A stretch of 7,716 bases of DNA from Actinomycetales bacterium (GCA_016649925.1 JAENWO010000108.1:1-7716), one strand, 5' to 3'; positions 1-4,855 are shown, counted from the first letter of the stretch. The notes: generated by a model not told the origin, from the sequence alone. Program-made: numbers and translations.

Positions 1-27
1 GCTGGGCGCGCTGGGCGCGCTGGGCGC
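1..27. repeat. Three tandem copies of a 9-bp unit
   Basis: The unit GCTGGGCGC is repeated exactly three times from the first base of the window. It may continue to the left. In a coding frame it would read Ala-Gly-Arg on the plus strand or Ala-Pro-Ser on the minus strand, so it could be the low-complexity end of a gene outside the window. No gene can be supported within 1-104. Confidence 0.6.
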
Positions 28-77
28 GCACGGCGGTTGCCGCGCCGGCCGGGCGAGACAGGCGCCCGTCGCCCAGC

Positions 78-95
78 GGCGCCGCTCACGGCGCT
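78..95 (-). terminator. Hairpin downstream of the CBS-domain gene
   Basis: GCGCCG (79-84) and CGGCGC (89-94) form a 6-bp GC stem around a 4-base loop, with a possible extra G-T pair outside. On the minus strand it starts about 10 nt after the stop codon of the CBS gene, so it is a candidate end for the thiL operon transcript. There is no T-tract. GC hairpins without a U-run are common 3' ends in actinobacteria, so this is an inference. A 12-bp perfect palindrome AGCGGCGCCGCT (75-86) overlaps it. Confidence 0.35.
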
Positions 96-104
96 CCGGA
101 ACGG

Positions 105-539
105 TCAGGGCTGCTGGACGTACCCGACGAGCTGGTCGCGCTCGTCCTGGAGCTCGTCGATCCGGTTCTTGACGATGTCGCCGATGGAGACGATCGCCTT
201 GAGCCGACCGTCCACGACCACCGGGAGGTGGCGGACACGGAGATCGGTCATGCGTCGCGCCAGGGTCTCGAGCTCGTCCTCCGGGACGCAGGTCGCGACC
301 TCAGCACTCATGATGGAGCCGACGGTGGCCTCGAGCACCGCGGGACCGTCCCGGTGCAGGTGGATCACCACATCGCGCTCACTGACGATGCCGGCGACCG
401 ACGCGCCTTCGTCCTCCGAAACCACGAGGGCACCGATGTGGTGCTCGTCCAGGAGGGCGATGAGCTGCGCGACGGTGGCGTCGGGCCCGATGGTGACGAC
501 AACGTCACCCTTGCGACGGATCACCTCGGAGATGTGCAT
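105..539 (-). CDS. Two-CBS-domain protein
   Basis: This 144-residue protein is essentially a Bateman module of two CBS domains. CBS1 covers about residues 9-63 and contains GIVSERDVV (50-58). CBS2 covers about 72-130 and ends in HLPVVV...KAIVSIGDIVK. A short charged helix follows (NRIDELQDERDQLVGYVQQ). Tandem CBS pairs bind adenosine nucleotides such as AMP, ATP or S-adenosylmethionine and act as energy or ligand sensors; the ligand of this stand-alone version cannot be read from sequence. I chose the ATG at 539 (MHISEV) over an upstream in-frame TTG at 545, because the TTG overlaps the stop codon of the VOC gene and the CBS fold begins right after the ATG. The ATG lies 2 nt after that stop codon and has no clear Shine-Dalgarno, which suggests coupled reinitiation, although a TATCGT box five bases upstream could also give a leaderless transcript. 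It is cytoplasmic, with no signal peptide or membrane segment. Confidence 0.9.
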   Translation of the reverse strand: MHISEVIRRKGDVVVTIGPDATVAQLIALLDEHHIGALVVSEDEGASVAGIVSERDVVIHLHRDGPAVLEATVGSIMSAEVATCVPEDELETLARRMTDLRVRHLPVVVDGRLKAIVSIGDIVKNRIDELQDERDQLVGYVQQP

Positions 540-541
540 AG

Positions 542-901
542 TCAACGATACCCAGAAATGTGACCTGGTCCACTACCGATGCGTGAACTCATCGGAGCCG
601 CTCCGTCAGGAACTGGCTCTCGTCCCGCGACGACGTCGGAGATCTCCGTGCCGCGTGCGCGCAGCAGCCGCGCCGACTCGCGGACGTCGGGCACGTCGAA
701 GCGGACGCGCGCGGTGCTCGGAACGGGTTCGTCATGCTCGGTCGAGAGCTGCAGCCACGCGCGGGGGCTGATCTCCCACCCGAAGAAGTCGTCGTGCGGG
801 GCGAAATCGGGTGCACGGCCCAGGAGCCCGGAGTAGAAGTCCAGCGCCTCGTGGGTGGAGCCTGCGGCCAGGGCCATGGTCAGGCCGGTGATCCGATTCA
901 T
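542..901 (-). CDS. VOC (glyoxalase/bleomycin-resistance fold) family protein, C-terminus apparently truncated
   Basis: The 119-residue product starts MNRITGLTMALAAGSTHEAL and matches the usual N-terminal half of small VOC proteins: a first beta-alpha-beta-beta-beta unit at about residues 3-53 (DFYSGLLGR, WLQLS), then the first strand and helix of the second unit (RVRFDVPDVRESARLLRARGTEI, 65-87). Family members normally continue with the last strands carrying a DPxGN-like motif. Here that is absent: the tail from about residue 92 on is Gly/Pro/Ser-rich and unrelated. Neither other frame restores the motif, so a simple single frameshift does not explain it. The ATG at 899-901 overlaps the TGA of thiL (ATGA), so it is translated by coupling to thiL. 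VOC proteins include dioxygenases, isomerases and resistance proteins; no specific activity can be assigned, and the truncation may have abolished activity. Confidence 0.75.
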   Translation of the reverse strand: MNRITGLTMALAAGSTHEALDFYSGLLGRAPDFAPHDDFFGWEISPRAWLQLSTEHDEPVPSTARVRFDVPDVRESARLLRARGTEISDVVAGREPVPDGAAPMSSRIGSGPGHISGYR

Positions 902-1932
902 TCGTTGCCTCCTGCGTGTCCTCGGCCTCTGAAGTGGTCCCAGCCGGACCCGACCACGGACGGAGGTGACCCGTCGAGCAGGACGGAGGCTGCGCCGTCG
1001 GGCATCAGGACGGTGCCGATGCGGCGGAAACCGGCGGGGAGGGTGCGCTCCGGCGGGAACGTCGCGAGGAGACCGTGGTCCTCTCCCCCGGTCAGCACCC
1101 AGTCGATCGCCTCGCTGCCACATGACTGGGCCACGGCATCGAGGGTGTCCACGTCGATGCCGAGCGAGCGGCCGTCCAGGTCGAGGGAGACACCGGAGGC
1201 CCGGGCCAGGCGGTCCGCGTCCTTCAGCAGCCCGTCGCTGATGTCCATCATCGCGCTCGCACCCGCGGCGGCCGCCGTCGGTCCGTCGAGCAGCGGCGGG
1301 TCGGGGCGCAGGAACGCCCGGACGAAGCGCTCCGCACCGTCGACGGCGTGGGCGGCCTCCGCGGGATCGCGCGGTCCCGTCGCGCCGCCGCGCAGCAGGG
1401 CGAGACCGGCGGCGGAGTGGCCCAGGACGCCGCTGTGGGCCAGGACGTGACCGTCGCGCGCACCGGAGCGCAGCACGGGGTCGAGGCCCCCGAGGTCGCC
1501 GTGCGCCGTGATCGAGACGATGACGTCGTCCCCGCCGGAGAGGTCGCCGCCGACGACGCCCACACCGTGGGGACCGCAGGCCTGCGCCAGGCCGTCGGCG
1601 AGGTCGAGCACCCAGTCCACGGCGACGCCGTCGGGCAGGACGAGCGCGACGACCATGGACGTGGGCCGAGCGCCCATCGCGGCGATGTCCGCGAGGTTCT
1701 GTGTCGCGGCGCGCCAGCCGACGTCGGCGCCGGTGCTCCACGCGCGCCTGAAGTGCCGGCCCTCGACGAGAACGTCCGTGGTGACGACGAAGCGGCCGTC
1801 CGGGGCGGCCACCACGGCGGCGTCGTCACCGGGGCCGAGCAGCGTGTCCGCGCCGCGCGGGAGGCGGGGGACGATGCGGGCGAGGAGCTCCTCCTCGCTC
1901 AGGTCGGAAACGCGCTGGGCGGGCACGCTCAT
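898..1932 (-). CDS. thiL: Thiamine-monophosphate kinase ThiL
   Basis: ThiL phosphorylates thiamine monophosphate with ATP to give thiamine diphosphate, the last step of thiamine cofactor synthesis, in the cytoplasm. The 344-residue product is of normal length and belongs to the PurM/AIR-synthase-like fold. Visible signatures are GPGDDAAV (33-40), TTDVLVEGRHF (51-61), NLADIAAMGA (79-88), VGGDLSGGDDVIVSITAHG (127-145), MMDISDGL (228-235), TGGEDHGLLATFP (281-293) and the C-terminal GWDHF (330-334). The Asp-rich GDDAA, TD and GGD loops are the Mg/ATP-binding residues of the family. The ATG at 1930-1932 leaves an N-terminus of expected length. It lies 3 nt after the stop of a 53-residue ORF and has neither its own TAnnnT box nor a clear Shine-Dalgarno, so transcription probably starts further upstream at about 2097. 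The downstream VOC gene starts within its stop codon. Confidence 0.97.
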   Translation of the reverse strand: MSVPAQRVSDLSEEELLARIVPRLPRGADTLLGPGDDAAVVAAPDGRFVVTTDVLVEGRHFRRAWSTGADVGWRAATQNLADIAAMGARPTSMVVALVLPDGVAVDWVLDLADGLAQACGPHGVGVVGGDLSGGDDVIVSITAHGDLGGLDPVLRSGARDGHVLAHSGVLGHSAAGLALLRGGATGPRDPAEAAHAVDGAERFVRAFLRPDPPLLDGPTAAAAGASAMMDISDGLLKDADRLARASGVSLDLDGRSLGIDVDTLDAVAQSCGSEAIDWVLTGGEDHGLLATFPPERTLPAGFRRIGTVLMPDGAASVLLDGSPPSVVGSGWDHFRGRGHAGGNE

Positions 1933-1935
1933 CCG

Positions 1936-2097
1936 TCAGCGGGCGGCGAGGTCGAGGAGGTCGGCGAGGTCGAGCGAGACCACGAAGCCACGCGAGTCCG
2001 GGGTGCTCGCGGTGCTCGCGGACGTCGCGGTGCTCGCGTACGTCGCGGTGCTCGCGCCCGCCACGACCTTCTGGATCAGTTGCGGTCCACTCGTCAT
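1936..2097 (-). CDS. Small ORF (53 aa) leading the thiL operon, unrecognised
   Basis: I do not recognise this protein. Reading from the ATG at 2095-2097 gives 53 residues, starting MTSGPQLIQKVV, then an Ala/Ser/Thr-rich repeat (ASTATYASTATSASTAST, about 15-32), then a hydrophobic, acidic end SLDLADLLDLAAR. Three things support it as a gene. It starts 6 nt behind a TACTCT -10-like box, the same arrangement as ddl. Its stop is 3 nt before the thiL ATG. Third codon positions are nearly all G or C, though that is weak evidence in such GC-rich DNA. The middle part is encoded by 9-bp tandem repeats, so the ORF could be a by-product of repeat expansion in a leader. It has no signal peptide or convincing membrane segment. 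Many actinobacteria carry an Lrp/AsnC-type gene near thiL; this is not one. Confidence 0.45.
   Translation of the reverse strand: MTSGPQLIQKVVAGASTATYASTATSASTASTPDSRGFVVSLDLADLLDLAAR
2002..2055. repeat. Six-unit 9-bp tandem repeat
   Basis: Consecutive 9-mers read GGTGCTCGC, GGTGCTCGC, GGACGTCGC, GGTGCTCGC, GTACGTCGC, GGTGCTCGC on the plus strand, in the order A-A-B-A-B'-A. The two B units differ from A in a few bases, so an 18-bp A-B unit has been duplicated. Because the unit is a multiple of 3, expansion or contraction keeps the reading frame of the small ORF that spans it. Confidence 0.85.
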
Positions 2098-2103
2098 GGC
2101 GCG

Positions 2104-2109
2104 AGAGTA
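2104..2109 (-). promoter_or_regulatory. -10 box of a leaderless-type promoter for the thiL operon
   Basis: On the minus strand TACTCT is preceded by TGC (an extended -10-like TGnTAnnnT) and followed by six bases and then the ATG of the 53-residue ORF. This spacing would put transcription initiation at or next to the start codon. No good -35 hexamer is visible. No Shine-Dalgarno precedes the ATG, which fits a leaderless mRNA. Inferred from spacing only. Confidence 0.5.
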
Positions 2110-2129
2110 GCAAGGCCTCGGTCCGGCGC

Positions 2130-2135
2130 TACCGT
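2130..2135 (+). promoter_or_regulatory. -10 box of a leaderless-type promoter for the DUF3515 gene
   Basis: TACCGT is followed by six bases (GAGAGC) and then the GTG start at 2142. The site that should hold the -35 box lies on top of the divergent -10 box of the thiL operon (2104-2109), so the two promoters probably compete for polymerase. Confidence 0.5.
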
Positions 2136-2141
2136 GAGAGC

Positions 2142-2642
2142 GTGAGCCCCGTCCGCCTGCGTCGTCCCCTCGCGCTCGCCCTATTTGTCCTCGGTCCGGT
2201 CGCGCTGCTGGCGGCGGGATGTGCGACGCCTGCGGCGCTGGATCCGGCGCCGAGCGCGAGCGATCCGGTGTGCGCCGAGGTGCTCCGGTCCCTGCCCGAT
2301 TCCATCGCCGGCGCGAAGCAGCGCTCCACGACGACGCAGGCGTCCCGCGCCTGGGGAGACCCGCCGATCACCCTGCGCTGCGGGGTGAAGCCGCTGGGTC
2401 CCACCACGGATCGCTGCATCACCGTTGAGGGCGAGAACGGGGTGGCGGTGGACTGGGTGGTGGGCGACCTCGGCTCCGCGGACTCCTCCGACTCGGGATC
2501 GTGGGCGTTCACGACGTACGGCCGCACGCCCGCCGTCGAGGTCGTGGTGCCGGTGGAGTACGCGGGAGAGGATGCGACGTCGGTGCTCGTCTCCCTGGGT
2601 CCGTCGGTCGCTCAGCTCCCCCAGGCCCGCGAGTGCCTCTGA
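2142..2642 (+). CDS. DUF3515 family lipoprotein
   Basis: The 166-residue protein begins with a lipoprotein signal peptide: basic N-terminus (RLRR), hydrophobic stretch, and lipobox LAAGC with the lipidated cysteine at residue 27. It should therefore be anchored on the outer face of the membrane. The mature part has the typical pattern of the actinobacterial DUF3515 family: a conserved Cys near the start of the domain (VCAEVLRSLP, 43-52), AWGDPPITLRCGV (70-82), an interior VDWVV, FTTYGRTPAVEVVVP (122-136) and a terminal ECL. The cysteines probably form disulfides. Its molecular function is unknown; in many actinobacteria this gene sits between ddl and thiL, as here, although that proximity is interrupted by a two-gene cassette in this window. 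The GTG start follows a TACCGT box by six bases and has no Shine-Dalgarno. Confidence 0.9.
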   Translation: MSPVRLRRPLALALFVLGPVALLAAGCATPAALDPAPSASDPVCAEVLRSLPDSIAGAKQRSTTTQASRAWGDPPITLRCGVKPLGPTTDRCITVEGENGVAVDWVVGDLGSADSSDSGSWAFTTYGRTPAVEVVVPVEYAGEDATSVLVSLGPSVAQLPQARECL

Positions 2643-2643
2643 A

Positions 2644-2709
2644 CCCCGGCACGCGAGTGCTGGACTTTCTTCTCATTTGCTGAGACATGGCATGGATCGC
2701 CAGCACTCG
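2644..2709. repeat. Degenerate copy of the palindromic intergenic element
   Basis: Beginning one base after the DUF3515 stop codon, this stretch aligns without gaps to 3405-3470, with about 52 of 66 bases identical by hand count. It shares CCCCGGCACGCGAGTGCT on the left and CGCCAGCACTCG on the right. The arms CGAGTGCTGG (2654-2663) and CCAGCACTCG (2700-2709) still pair over 10 bp, but the inner part no longer pairs well and the outer right arm is lost. It may act as a terminator hairpin for the DUF3515 gene, or be the decayed relic of a REP-like or MITE-like repeat. Confidence 0.75.
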
Positions 2710-2731
2710 ATGAGGGCGTGTGTGAAGTGGA

Positions 2732-2790
2732 CTTGACAAAGACGCGACACGTCAAGCATCCTTTACGTCAAGCGTGCTTGACAAGCATCC
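2732..2790 (+). promoter_or_regulatory. Operator array and promoter of the membrane-protein/XRE operon
   Basis: Four copies of one half-site occur: CTTGAC (2732-2737), GTCAAGC (2751-2757), GTCAAGC (2767-2773) and GCTTGAC (2776-2782). The last two form a perfect 7-bp inverted repeat with a 2-bp spacer (GTCAAGC-GT-GCTTGAC), and CAAGCATCC occurs twice (2753-2761 and 2782-2790). A consensus -35 box TTGACA lies at 2733-2738, with a weak -10 candidate CATCCT at 2757-2762 (18-bp spacing). If correct, the palindrome would sit at the transcription start. The layout fits autorepression by the dimeric Cro/CI-type regulator encoded two genes down; that pairing is an inference. Confidence 0.6.
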
Positions 2791-2812
2791 ACACCTCATC
2801 CCTGGAGACATC

Positions 2813-3205
2813 ATGATCGGACGCTGGACCGCCACTGTCGCCCTGGCCCTGCTGGGAGCAGGCGGCATCGGCGCCCTCGCCGGGAGCTTCAATCCCGACC
2901 ACTTCATGCTCACGGCCATCGTCTTCGCGGCCTGCACCGTCACGCCGCTCGGCGCTCTCGGCTGGATGGTGTTCCTCATGCCGAAGACTCCCGAGAGCGC
3001 GGAGGACAACGTCGAGCACCACTGGGCGGCAAAGGCCGCGGGCGGGGCCCTCACGGACCTCGTCGTCCTGCTGAGCGCGGGACTGGCGGCGGTCTCGATC
3101 TCCGGGATCGCCCTGGACACGCAGATGGTCCTGCTGGTGCTCCTGACCGTCGCCATGAGCGACATCGGGCTGCGCTACTTCCTGCTCGAGCGACAGGCGC
3201 GCTGA
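2813..3205 (+). CDS. Small four-helix membrane protein, partner of the XRE regulator
   Basis: No family is recognised with confidence. The 130-residue protein has four likely transmembrane segments, at about residues 4-24, 31-56, 77-99 and 102-122. The polar, acidic loop between helices 2 and 3 (MPKTPESAEDNVEHHW, 56-71) contains two histidines and several acids. I chose ATG 2813 over an in-frame GTG at 2774: it has a good GGAGA Shine-Dalgarno (2804-2808) at proper spacing, while the GTG lies inside the operator palindrome. It is one of the few genes here with a clear Shine-Dalgarno. The XRE regulator gene begins 3 nt after its stop. Pairs of a short Cro/CI-type regulator with a small integral membrane protein are common in bacteria and archaea, usually without known function. 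The cassette breaks up the usual ddl/DUF3515/thiL neighbourhood, which suggests insertion. Confidence 0.85.
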   Translation: MIGRWTATVALALLGAGGIGALAGSFNPDHFMLTAIVFAACTVTPLGALGWMVFLMPKTPESAEDNVEHHWAAKAAGGALTDLVVLLSAGLAAVSISGIALDTQMVLLVLLTVAMSDIGLRYFLLERQAR

Positions 3206-3208
3206 GCG

Positions 3209-3403
3209 ATGAGGAACGACATCGCCGGACGCCGTGCCGAGCGAGGTTGGTCCCAGGCGCACCTCGCCGAGGAGCTCGCCGTCTCGCGGCAGACGATCAT
3301 CTCGATCGAGAAGGGGCGATTCGACCCCAGCCTGCCCCTCGCGTTCCGGCTCGCCGCCCTGTTCGAGACGACGATCGAGGATCTCTTCGACCCGTCGGCG
3401 TGA
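3209..3403 (+). CDS. Short Cro/CI-type (XRE) HTH regulator
   Basis: The 64-residue protein is a single helix-turn-helix domain of the compact YozG-like type. The core SQAHLAEELAVSRQTIISIE (15-34) contains the turn and the recognition helix (VSRQTIISIE), followed by the family's typical KGRFDPSLPLAF and a terminal TIEDLFDPSA. There is no effector domain, so it probably works as a dimer and either represses constitutively or responds through a partner, perhaps the membrane protein encoded just upstream (3-nt gap, translationally coupled). The inverted GTCAAGC/GCTTGAC sites ahead of the operon are its likely target. The stop codon is followed after one base by a 76-bp palindrome. Confidence 0.95.
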   Translation: MRNDIAGRRAERGWSQAHLAEELAVSRQTIISIEKGRFDPSLPLAFRLAALFETTIEDLFDPSA

Positions 3404-3404
3404 G

Positions 3405-3480
3405 CCCCGGCACGCGAGTGCTTGCGTTTCATGTCACATCTCGAGATATGACATGAAACGCCAGCACTCGCGTGCCGGGG
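3405..3480. repeat. Near-perfect 76-bp palindromic element between convergent genes
   Basis: The two 38-base halves are reverse complements at 36 of 38 positions and meet at CTCGAG with no unpaired spacer. Each arm begins with CCCCGGCACGCGAGTGCT and contains TTTCATGTCA. The only mismatches are at the 19th and 33rd base of each arm. It fills most of the gap between the XRE gene (stop at 3403) and the ddl stop (3494), so transcripts from either side would fold into one long hairpin. A bidirectional terminator role is likely. A related degenerate copy at 2644-2709 shows that it belongs to a repeated family. Such a spacer-free palindrome can extrude a cruciform and is normally prone to deletion. 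Confidence 0.9.
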
Positions 3481-3493
3481 TTCGGGGGCGCGC

Positions 3494-4618
3494 TCAGCGG
3501 AGGCCGGTGGGCCGTTCGAGCGCCAGCTCGATCAGCTCGGTGATCAGGTCGCGGTACTCCAAGCCGGAGCGCTGCCACATCATCGGATACATCGAGAACG
3601 GGGTGAAGCCGGGCATCGTGTTGATCTCGTTGACGATCAGCTCGCCGGTGGGCGTGTAGAAGAAGTCGACCCGTGCCAGGCCCTCGCAGCCGAGCGCGTC
3701 GAACGTCTCCGCGGCCAGGATCCGCACTCGGTCGGTGACCTCCGGCGGCAGCTCCGCCGGCCAGGACAGGTTCACGCTCCCGGCGTCGAAATACTTCGCC
3801 TCGTAGTCGTAGAACCCGTGCGTCGGGTCCGTCACGACGATCTCACCGGGCAAGGTGGTCCGCGGCGGCTCATCACCCCGGCCCTCGAGCACGGCGCACT
3901 CGATCTCGCGGCCCTCGATCCCCGCCTCGACGATCACCTTCGGGTCGTGCCGCTGGGCCGCCACGATCGCGGCCTCGAGCTCGGCCGGATCGTCGACACG
4001 CGTGATCCCGATGCTCGAACCGGCTCGCGCGGGCTTGACGAACACCGGCCACTGCAGCGAGGCCACCTGGTCCAGGGCGGCAGCCTTGTCGGTGCGCCAC
4101 TGCCGCGGGGTGATGATCGTGTACGGCCCAGTGGGTAGTCCCGCGCCGGCGATCAGCATCTTCATGTAGTGCTTGTCCATGCCCGCCGCGGAGGCGAGCA
4201 CGCCCGAGCCGACGTACGGCAGGCCGGCGAGCTCCAGCAGCCCCTGGACCGTCCCGTCCTCACCGAAAGGACCGTGCAGCAGGGGCAGAACGACGTCGAC
4301 GCCGGCGAGCTGGCGTGGCACCTCCCCCGGCTCGGTGACGACGAGATCGCTTGAGCCGGCGCCGAGCGGGATCGTCACCTGGCCCAGCTCACCCTCCGGC
4401 ACTTCCGGGAGCAGACCGCCCCCGATCTGCCACCGCTCGGGGTCGTCCGCGGCGATCACCCACTCACCACTGCGGGTGATGCCGATCGGGACGACGTCGA
4501 AGCGCTCCCGGTCGATGGCGGCGAGGACGCCCGCCGCTGTCGCACAGCTGATCGCGTGCTCGTCACTACGGCCACCGAAGACGACGGCGACCCGGAGGCG
4601 GGGGGCGGAGGCATTCAT
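3494..4618 (-). CDS. ddl: D-alanine--D-alanine ligase
   Basis: Ddl joins two D-alanines using ATP to make the dipeptide added to the peptidoglycan precursor by MurF; it acts in the cytoplasm. The 374-residue product has normal length and the full ATP-grasp layout. The N-terminal domain has VVFGGRSDEHAIS (12-24) and LLHGPFGEDGTVQG (113-126). The ATP-binding part has FVKPARAGSSIGITR (193-207) and EGREIECAVLEG (235-246), then DYEAKY (271-276). The C-terminal part has RVDFF (316-320) and NEINTMPGFTPFSMYP (330-345) with its Mg-binding Glu/Asn. I chose ATG 4618 (MNASAPRL) because it lies 7 nt behind a TACTCT box; an in-frame extension to 4687 would add a Gly/Pro/Arg-rich segment not expected in the family. 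It converges with the XRE operon. In many actinobacteria ddl follows gpsA and plsC; gpsA is not present in this window. Confidence 0.97.
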   Translation of the reverse strand: MNASAPRLRVAVVFGGRSDEHAISCATAAGVLAAIDRERFDVVPIGITRSGEWVIAADDPERWQIGGGLLPEVPEGELGQVTIPLGAGSSDLVVTEPGEVPRQLAGVDVVLPLLHGPFGEDGTVQGLLELAGLPYVGSGVLASAAGMDKHYMKMLIAGAGLPTGPYTIITPRQWRTDKAAALDQVASLQWPVFVKPARAGSSIGITRVDDPAELEAAIVAAQRHDPKVIVEAGIEGREIECAVLEGRGDEPPRTTLPGEIVVTDPTHGFYDYEAKYFDAGSVNLSWPAELPPEVTDRVRILAAETFDALGCEGLARVDFFYTPTGELIVNEINTMPGFTPFSMYPMMWQRSGLEYRDLITELIELALERPTGLR

Positions 4619-4625
4619 CTCCGCG

Positions 4626-4631
4626 AGAGTA
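4626..4631 (-). promoter_or_regulatory. -10 box of a leaderless-type promoter for ddl
   Basis: On the minus strand TACTCT is followed by seven bases (CGCGGAG) and then the ddl ATG. The core TACTCTCGCG is identical to the one ahead of the thiL operon. The GGAG next to the ATG is too close to work as a normal Shine-Dalgarno. No clear -35 hexamer is visible. Confidence 0.5.
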
Positions 4632-4758
4632 CCGCCGGGTCCGACGGCGCCCACGCCCCCACGCGGCCGCCGGTGGCCCTGGGGCACGCGGCTCTATGGT
4701 GTCCGGGCAACGCCGCCGTAGGTGCCCGATCGTGGGCCGGTCGCCAGACCCGACGTGA

Positions 4759-4820
4759 GATCGTCAGCTAGCCGCGGGATCGTCAGGCCCGATGACGATC
4801 TGGTACCCGGGGTGACGATC
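4759..4820. promoter_or_regulatory. Four-copy GATCGTCA operator-like array upstream of the PLP-enzyme operon
   Basis: GATCGTCA occurs at 4759-4766 and 4778-4785, and its reverse complement TGACGATC at 4793-4800 and 4813-4820. The inner two form an 8-bp inverted repeat with a 7-bp spacer. Same-strand copies are 19 and 20 bp apart, close to two helix turns. A partial copy GATCGTGG lies at 4728-4735. If transcription starts at the GTG (4856), the nearest copy covers about -43 to -36, beside a weak or absent -35 box, a position typical of an activator. The regulator is unknown. Confidence 0.65.
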
Positions 4821-4842
4821 TCGCGAAACGCACCTGGCGTCC

Positions 4843-4848
4843 TAGGCT
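4843..4848 (+). promoter_or_regulatory. -10 box of a leaderless-type promoter for the PLP-enzyme operon
   Basis: TAGGCT is followed by seven bases (GAGAACC) and then the GTG start at 4856. No Shine-Dalgarno sits at a usable distance. The expected -35 position shows no TTGACA-like hexamer, which fits dependence on a protein bound to the adjacent GATCGTCA sites. Confidence 0.5.
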
Positions 4849-4855
4849 GAGAACC

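Noticed and set aside
542..1741. A 399-residue minus-strand open frame that includes the VOC protein
   Set aside because: Only the part from MNRITG (901) on looks like a protein. The upstream ~280 residues are Arg/Ala/Pro-rich out-of-frame reading of thiL, as expected in very GC-rich DNA.
2002..2055. A CRISPR-like or direct-repeat array
   Set aside because: The units are 9 bp and contiguous, with no spacers; this is a coding-frame tandem repeat.
1348..2145. A 265-residue plus-strand open frame antisense to thiL
   Set aside because: It runs opposite to a clearly identified thiL and through the 9-bp repeats (GARGARGRRGAR), with no family signature. It is a shadow of the thiL codon pattern.
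2774..2812. Upstream GTG start for the small membrane protein
   Set aside because: The GTG is inside the operator palindrome and has no Shine-Dalgarno, while ATG 2813 has GGAGA at good spacing.
4619..4687. N-terminal extension of ddl to a start at 4687
   Set aside because: The added residues are Gly/Pro/Arg-rich and not part of the Ddl fold, and ATG 4618 sits at the correct distance from a TACTCT box.
4619..4855. A SAM riboswitch or other leader RNA ahead of the PLP enzyme
   Set aside because: No recognisable riboswitch core was seen, and the -10 box next to the GTG suggests a leaderless mRNA. The repeats there look like protein-binding sites.
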